This document shows, in pieces, positions 58,501 through 64,000 of a DNA stretch of 64,000 nt (position 1 is its first letter; each line of letters opens with the position of its first letter). The notes beneath the pieces are model-generated. The model worked only from the letters and a program-made list of their open reading frames with translations, did no database searches and was not told the origin of the DNA. The position numbers and the translations under genes are program-made. Location: the NCBI RefSeq assembly GCF_965638725.1, contig NC_134960.1, positions 6,574,501 to 6,638,500 on the forward strand, given 5' to 3'. This DNA is from Aptenodytes patagonicus. Lineage: Eukaryota; Chordata; Aves; Sphenisciformes; Spheniscidae.

Positions 58501-61500
58501 TGGGAAGAGGCAGAGCAGGCACAGCGGTGGTTGACACTTGCATGGAAGGAGGACGTTGTGTCAGCAAGAAAGAAGAGTGACAGTGGTGATCTGCAACAAC
58601 TACCATCGCTGTTACTGGGCTATGGCCAGGTGTGCTCCTGCACTTCACGGTATCGGAATTAATTTCTTTGTTGTTCACTTCCCTCGTCACAGGTACACAC
58701 GGAAAGTCAGGTGCTGCCATCGCAGCATGCCCCCTATTTTCAAGTCAACTAAAAAAAAAAATATTACTGCAGTCCTAAACAGATGTTTTTGGTCAAGCTA
58801 CTTAAATCCTCTCATGCTTTAAGCCACCCACTGTGAAAACAGCCACCAAACCTGTCCTGGCTCGAAGGGAAACGACAGCCAGGACCGAACCTTGTCCCAG
58901 GCACTTTGGGCTGCACCCATCTGTGCAGCCTTCTCCTTGTACGAAATACCAGCCAGAGACCCAAAAACCAAATGCTACTCAAAATGTCAAATTATGGGTA
59001 AACAGGCAGCAAACCCAGACATTTATCTTTGTTCCGCTCCCAGTAACACGCCACTGAGGTTTATCTTTCTCACTGGATTTCTGGAAATTAAGACAAATGC
59101 ACTTCAAGCTCAAGAAAATAATCCTGAGGGGAAAGCCATGGAGAAAAATAACCATCTAAACCCATCGATAAAAGCAGCTCTTGAGGATTAATGTATCAAG
59201 GCTTTTTAGCCCCTGGATTCAGCAACTGATTCTGGGCTCCAGACTCCGGTACGAAGAGGCATCATATTAGTCTCAGCCCCAAAGCAGCGGGCTCTTGGGT
59301 TTGGAGAGGGGGTTAGTGCTGTCTTACAGGTACGCGGAGAAACGAAGCTGCTTCAGGAGAGCTCCCCCAGATGTGGCCATGGGGCTGCTCCAGCACATTT
59401 TGGGAACAACCACTCAAGCACCCTGCAAGAGCCATCATGATTTAGACCAGAACGATGAATGCACGTGCTGCACTGGCAGCTGCTAATGTTTGCCTGCTCG
59501 CATCCTGACCCTCTCTGGCCCAATCGGTGTTTCATTTTGGGCAGGACGCACCTAATGATCCTGGTCAGACGGCAGCCCAAGGCTGGGCTTATCTGGCCCG
59601 GCAAGCGGCAGAGCTGGCCTCCAGGTGGGCAGCTGTCCTGTTTGGCACTGAGTTTGGGAGACAGTGGGATGGGACGGGGGCCAGGGAAACGGGATAAACA
59701 GCGAAATGGAATAAACAGGCAAAGCTCTGTCTTACCTCGGCGATGAGGACGACGATGACGGAGTCCTCCTTCTCCTGCTGAGTGAGCTCTGAGATGAGGG
59801 AGTTGAGGGTGTCGGTGAGGTAGGAATGCACCTCCCGCTTCACGCTGGGGATTCCCATCACAACGGACACTGCCCAGAGCCAAGGATAGATTTTAGAGAG
59901 GGGGGTGTGCTGGGACAAGACACTTTGCTCCGCTCCCATGACAGCCTCATGGTTCACCTGCTCGTTGCCATGCTCCGTCATTACAAACCAGCAGTGATCA
60001 GCAGGTTGGTGGGTTCCTGGGCTACGTAGGGTTCCCATACTCCTGTCCCTCAGCCTGGTACCAACCAGCAGCATGCCAATGCGCTGGGCTGGCAGGGCAC
60101 CCATGGCAGTCAGATAGACTCTTTCTTTTCTCCCTGAAAGACTGGTGCCTAAGGAAACACCCCAAACCCCTCCCCCTCCTAGGGGCCTTTTCAGCCCGTG
60201 AACGTCAACTTCAAGACCACCCTTGCTCTCCAAACCCCTCCCATAGCCAGAAGCACCTCAGTTTAAGAGGGATAAGTCAGGTCTTTGGCTTTGGGTTGGG
60301 ATTTGGGAGCAGGGGGAGAATCATCTAGTACCCAAAGTCCTATTTCAGATGGGATTTGTCTCCTAAGACAGGTTAGAGTCTCTGTGAAGCACCCTGCAAA
60401 CTGTGCTTTCATCTGACCACCTTCCAGGCAAAGTCTAGAGCACTCTGGAGATGGAAAGCAGCAAAAAACATCTGGCAGAAGCATCGAGAACATTTTAGTG
60501 CCAGTCAAGAGCACAGACAGCACTCCCCTGTAGACTCGCAGACGTGACATGGCTTACCCACCCCACGTGCCATGATACCAAGGAAGCTTGCATGATGCAT
60601 GCAGCCACTCCTCCAGTCCTGCTCATCTCCGTACCACAGCCAGGCCCAGAGGATAGGGGAGGGACAGGCACTAAGGTGAGGAAGAGCACCAGAAGCAGCA
60701 CTAATTCCCATTTACCTCCAGTGCGCCCCTGTCCCACATGCACGGCTGGCTGCAGACTGTTCTCCTTTGACAGCAAATGTGGCAAATGATGGAAGATGGT
60801 GGGAAGGTGCAGCACATTCTTGTTGGTGATATTCCACAGTTTTAACTTGGTTTCGTCTTAAAAAGGAAAAGGGAATCAATTGGAAGGAACGGTAGGTAAG
60901 AAGAGACTGCAAGGCAAAAAAGCCTTTTTAGAGCAGCCTGGCCACCCGAGACTACAGCTGGGTCACAAAAAATCAGGCCAACCTTTAACATGCTACCACA
61001 AACCCAATTAAAGTTCAGAAGGAGCCATGAGGGCCTTAAAGAAGTCCTAAAATATTTGGGAAAGAGGGGGGAGAATGAAGATAAAATGAAGGTCAAATCG
61101 GATCTTTCTGTAGAGATCCAATTTTCTTCAACTGAGCAAAAAAAAAAAGAACAAATAAATTGGTGAGAGGTGCTCAGCCAACCTAACTCCTCCCTCCCCC
61201 CTCTCCTTGGATACCCATTTTCCATATGGATTCAATACAGTCATAGGAAACGGCATGTATGACTTGCAAGGAAAAAAAAAAAGCTTGTAAGCAAGCAAAT
61301 TGGCAAATATCCGCAGCAGAGGCAAATCTCAGTGTTTAATGATGTATATGCACCTCTAATTAAACAGGAGTTTAAGAGTTCCCAGGTCCCTCTGAACTCC
61401 ACAATTTGCTCGCGCCGGGGGAGAGAAGAGCACGTCCTGTCCGCAGCCCTGCACACACGCACACGCACGCACACCTCTACCTCCTCATTAGCCACAGCTT

Positions 61501-61719
61501 CAAAACAGCCCGAGATCCTCAACTTCTCTGTTTATTCACCAGATAAGCTGCTCCAGGTCCGGTTTATATCCCGCAGGGCCTGCTTCTCTGAGATCGCTCT
61601 CTTGATCTCCTCCAGGACCAGGTTGAGCTCCTTTGAGCGCTTCAGGCTCTCCTGCTCGGCTGCGTGCAGTCGGTCTCGGAGGGCGAGAAACTCCCGCTGG
61701 TAGATGTCCACAACGTCAC
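46494..61719 (-). CDS. MGAT4B: Alpha-1,3-mannosyl-glycoprotein 4-beta-N-acetylglucosaminyltransferase B (exons 2-15)
   Basis: GnT-IVb is a Golgi type II membrane enzyme (GT54) that adds a beta-1,4 GlcNAc to the alpha-1,3 mannose arm of N-glycans, starting the third antenna. Fourteen minus-strand exons join in frame, in transcript order: 61540-61719, 60716-60856, 59736-59869, 57109-57155, 54881-54994, 54365-54440, 53868-53982, 52979-53109, 49910-50017, 48762-48955, 48287-48365, 47734-47821, 46625-46737 and 46494-46517. They encode about 513 residues: stem coiled coil, catalytic domain with the acidic [12 protein letters not shown] motif (DxD-like metal/nucleotide site), and a C-terminal lectin-like domain. 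Exon 1, with the cytosolic tail and membrane anchor, lies past 64 kb. The family length is about 548 residues. MGAT4A is the close paralogue; synteny next to LTC4S favours B. Intron 11 appears to use a GC donor. Confidence 0.95.
46625..46737 (-). CDS. MGAT4B: MGAT4B exon 14
   Basis: Encodes [20 protein letters not shown] through [14 protein letters not shown], the end of the lectin-like domain. Intron 14 is only 107 bases. Confidence 0.95.
46738..47733 (-). other. MGAT4B: MGAT4B intron 13
   Basis: A 1.0-kb intron with GTACAG donor and CAG acceptor. It contains only T- and A-rich runs and no further exon. Confidence 0.85.
47734..47821 (-). CDS. MGAT4B: MGAT4B exon 13
   Basis: Encodes [20 protein letters not shown] and RTPDGYIQI plus one base of a Gly codon. 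Confidence 0.94.
48287..48365 (-). CDS. MGAT4B: MGAT4B exon 12
   Basis: Encodes [20 protein letters not shown] and EVLPFD, with an N-T-T glycosylation sequon. The first base completes the Arg codon begun in exon 11. The donor is GTAAGT. Confidence 0.94.
48366..48761 (-). other. MGAT4B: MGAT4B intron 11, apparent GC-AG intron
   Basis: Read on the minus strand, the donor is AAG|GCCAGT and the acceptor is CAG|G. No GT donor nearby keeps the conserved [11 protein letters not shown] join in frame. Confidence 0.75.
48762..48955 (-). CDS. MGAT4B: MGAT4B exon 11
   Basis: Encodes [20 protein letters not shown] through [20 protein letters not shown] to RIE plus AG. The acceptor is AAG and the donor appears to be GC. 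Confidence 0.93.
48956..49909 (-). other. MGAT4B: MGAT4B intron 10
   Basis: A 0.95-kb intron with GTGGGT donor. Nothing else is recognisable in it. Confidence 0.85.
49910..50017 (-). CDS. MGAT4B: MGAT4B exon 10
   Basis: Thirty-six codons [20 protein letters not shown] through [16 protein letters not shown], phase 0 at both ends. HVGTHSSL is highly conserved in GT54. Confidence 0.96.
50018..52978 (-). other. MGAT4B: MGAT4B intron 9
   Basis: A 3.0-kb intron, the longest complete intron of this gene. No exon or repeat family can be supported. Confidence 0.85.
52979..53109 (-). CDS. MGAT4B: MGAT4B exon 9
   Basis: Encodes [20 protein letters not shown] through [19 protein letters not shown], part of the catalytic domain. 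The donor is GTATGT. Confidence 0.96.
53868..53982 (-). CDS. MGAT4B: MGAT4B exon 8, acidic catalytic motif
   Basis: Begins [20 protein letters not shown] and continues through [14 protein letters not shown]. The LEDD acidic cluster directly follows the VQ of exon 7. The donor is GTAACG. Confidence 0.96.
54365..54440 (-). CDS. MGAT4B: MGAT4B exon 7
   Basis: Encodes [20 protein letters not shown] and VYYVQ, the strand leading into the acidic motif. The donor is GTGGGT. Confidence 0.95.
54881..54994 (-). CDS. MGAT4B: MGAT4B exon 6
   Basis: Encodes [20 protein letters not shown] through [12 protein letters not shown] plus AG of an Arg codon. The donor is GTAAGA. Confidence 0.95.
54995..57108 (-). 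other. MGAT4B: MGAT4B intron 5
   Basis: A 2.1-kb intron with no further recognisable features. Confidence 0.85.
57109..57155 (-). CDS. MGAT4B: MGAT4B exon 5 (47-base micro-sized exon)
   Basis: Encodes [15 protein letters not shown] plus TT of a Leu codon, bridging IAE (exon 4) and FPKEI (exon 6). The acceptor is TTTTCAG and the donor GTAAGC. Confidence 0.92.
57156..59735 (-). other. MGAT4B: MGAT4B intron 4
   Basis: A 2.6-kb intron. I see no exon or recognisable repeat in it. Confidence 0.85.
59736..59869 (-). CDS. MGAT4B: MGAT4B exon 4
   Basis: Encodes [20 protein letters not shown] through [15 protein letters not shown], the start of the catalytic GT-A-like fold. The donor is GTAAGA. Confidence 0.96.
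60716..60856 (-). CDS. MGAT4B: MGAT4B exon 3
   Basis: Encodes [20 protein letters not shown] through [13 protein letters not shown]. An N-I-T sequon is visible. The acceptor is TTAAG and the donor GTAAAT. Confidence 0.93.
61540..61719 (-). CDS. MGAT4B: MGAT4B exon 2, stem region
   Basis: Encodes [20 protein letters not shown] through [20 protein letters not shown] and INRTWSSLS. It is a heptad-like, highly charged coiled-coil stem with an N-R-T sequon. It begins with the last two bases of a Gly codon whose first base lies in exon 1. Confidence 0.94.
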
Positions 61720-64000
61720 CTGAAGATGGAAAAGAGAGAGAAGCTTTCTCCTCCGCGCTCGGAAGGGTTTCAAGTCACAAAAGCAATGCCCATCACTCAT
61801 ACCTCCCCTACCTCCACAATCCTTAAAACATGGGTTTAAGGAGCTGTGGTCCAGCACGCACCCATGGGTTGTGTTGGAGAGAGGGCAGTTTAAGTTGCAG
61901 AACTACAATTAAAAAGCTCCTTCCATTTTTCTCTTTAACTTGGGTTTCCAGGTCGTATAGAAACAGGACCTCGTTCTCTGTGACCAAAGCATGCAGCAAA
62001 AAATAAGTTGCATGGTAGTTCTTCTTCACTATATACTTGGAAAAGGGGAGTCAGCTGTTGGCATTAATTTTATGAGCAATATTCCGCATCTCTCTGCAGC
62101 TCCAGAAGTTTGAGACAGCAACCACTGGAGCGAGCAGCGGGGAACCAGAGTCAAGTGAAAAAGAACTGAAAGCACTGGTGGTGATGGCCTGTTAAAGCCA
62201 CGACAAACCCAAGGAATACCAATATTTTTAATTGCCTTGCTCCTTGCTGTGGTTCCCTTGTGGTGCACAAAGGAAAGAGTTTTAAGAGCACACATCAAAG
62301 GGCATTTGAATGGGTAATTTGGGAGAACCCCCAGACAGCATCTTGAAGGCCCTCTCCAGATGTCACAGGTCATCTCCCAGATGACGCCAAGTGATGGAAA
62401 GTGAGATGCTGGCAAGGGGGACGCCACTCTGCAGCGAGACGAGGGCTGGCACAGCGCCTCCTCCAGCTCTGGAAAAGAGTCCCAAATTCTAATGGCCAAA
62501 AGGGATTTTGGGAATCTAAGCTCTCCGAAACAAGGCAGGATAACGAATATCACACGGCAATAGCTGCCTGGATGCTTATATAAATCCAAGTGTGTGGATA
62601 CGCACCTTAAGGATGCATCATAAATGTAATATATAAAAAAGAAACTTTTGATAGGGCAATAAAGCTTTTTATTTTGAAACAACATCTTATCACCATGCCC
62701 TTTTTAAGCAATAAAACTATTGAGAGCCTTCAGCTGGAACTAACTATACAATAGCTGGGAGTGGAATCAGTTAGTCATTAATGAACTTTCCCGGGCCGTT
62801 TTTTTACCCCATTATTAATGAAACTACTCATTAAAAATACACTTTCATCTGTGGTCACTCCTGTGTTTTCAGTAAGGCTATAACTCACAGGACTACACCC
62901 AAAACAGATTCATCCACTGGATAGTCGACCCTTAGCCCAAACACAACCAGGAGAGCTAATGACCAAAAACACTGCACTGGAACTTCCCGACATAGGGCTA
63001 AATATAAATCAGAGCCATTGAAAAAAGACACACTGACTGCATCGGCAACTTCTAATTTGGGGTCCATAAAGAAAAAGAAAAAGGAATTTTGAAGATCAGA
63101 CATACCCAGCTCCGAAGCACAGAGTTTCCAAGACAACAGTGCTTCCCAGTCCAGCTCCCGCCAATGCTTTTGCCTAGGAAAAGTTTCCCCCGTGGGGTCT
63201 CTTCCTCAAAAAAACCCTTAAAGACTTACTGCTTCAACACAAGGGGACCCCCCCCAAGGCAGTCTGGCTCCTATTAACCTTTCAGCATTATTTTCAAAGC
63301 CACCGGCACATGGGGAGGGAGCAGAGGAAGTTAGTTACACCCATTTGATTACTCCATCCATCTGACAACACGTTATTCAGAGAAAGTCAAGGGACAGACA
63401 TAAACAAGACCAGTCCTTCCGTTTTCCTGTGCGGTGCCGCTCGCTTTCCACTCCCATCGAGAAAACATTTAAAAATTTGCAGAAAAACAGGCTAACACCC
63501 AGCTCCGGGAGCTGCTACAGGAATTCACAGGAGGATGTCAGGCTTTAAAGTGACTCCACGATGAGCTAGACCTTTACCTCCTGGTAGCTCTCAGACGTAA
63601 GAATATACCTTTCAGCTTCCCAGTACTCTAGATTATAGGTTTTCCTACTTGTATCTTTTACTGGTGGCATCTGTGAACCCCAGCAAGGAGCAAGTCTCGC
63701 TCCCCATTTTTTCACGAAACGATGGCAGAAACCGTGCTTGTGCAAGGCTGGAAGCATTTGGCTCTCGGCATATCGGGGGGTTACTATCCCGTGGATGCTA
63801 TCAAAGTCAAATCACAGCTAAAGGCTGTCATTAGATCTTGTTCTGCAATACCTGGAGCAGAGTAAAGGCAAGGCTTTGCACTTAATGGCTTTTTCCAGAG
63901 CACTGCACTTCGTTTGTGTCAGATTTAGAAGGGAAATGTCACTGATTATTCAGTCACTAATGACCTGCGCGCCGAAGCCAAGAGCTGTACTTTTCATTAG
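61720..64000 (-). other. MGAT4B: MGAT4B intron 1 (partial)
   Basis: At least 2.3 kb of intron. I searched for the expected MRLRNGT-type start exon on the minus strand and did not find it, so exon 1 and the promoter lie to the right of the window. Confidence 0.75.

Noticed and set aside
61720-64000. MGAT4B exon 1 within the window
   Set aside because: No minus-strand ATG frame with a short basic tail, a hydrophobic anchor and a compatible donor is visible.

Overview
This is vertebrate genomic DNA, most likely from a bird, carrying parts or all of four protein-coding genes with short avian-style introns. The order is CANX (+, 3' part), MAML1 (+, complete), LTC4S (+, complete) and MGAT4B (-, all but the first exon). 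It matches the gene order I know from human 5q35 (CANX-MAML1-LTC4S-MGAT4B). A CR1-type LINE 3' tail in an LTC4S intron supports a sauropsid, and the compact introns suggest a bird. I cannot name the species from the sequence. I placed the splice sites by eye, and every exon joins its neighbour in frame.

Layout. Positions 1-8.9 kb hold the last ten coding exons of calnexin and a 3.2-kb 3'UTR with several poly(A) signals. A gap of about 0.65 kb leads to a CpG island (about 9.18-10.5 kb) holding the MAML1 promoter, a GC-rich leader with two small uORFs, and coding exon 1. A 9.7-kb first intron follows, then exons 2-5 (20.09-31.05 kb) and a 3'UTR of about 3.4 kb. LTC4S occupies 37.6-44.7 kb with five coding exons. 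It converges on MGAT4B, whose 3' end is near 45.46 kb and whose exons 15 to 2 run leftward from 46.49 to 61.72 kb. Its first exon (cytosolic tail and membrane anchor) lies beyond 64 kb.

The four gene products work in different places. Calnexin is an ER lectin chaperone for monoglucosylated N-glycoproteins. MAML1 is the nuclear coactivator of the Notch/RBPJ complex. LTC4S is the nuclear-envelope/ER enzyme joining LTA4 to glutathione. MGAT4B is a Golgi N-glycan branching enzyme. They are neighbours by conserved synteny, not by operon-like logic.

I found no undescribed system, CRISPR array, tRNA or rRNA. The points most worth a second look are a probable GC-AG intron in MGAT4B, a strong unused splice donor plus uORFs and a G-quadruplex motif in the MAML1 leader, a relic resembling a MIR/CORE-SINE in MAML1 intron 1, and a perfect 22-bp palindrome in the same intron.
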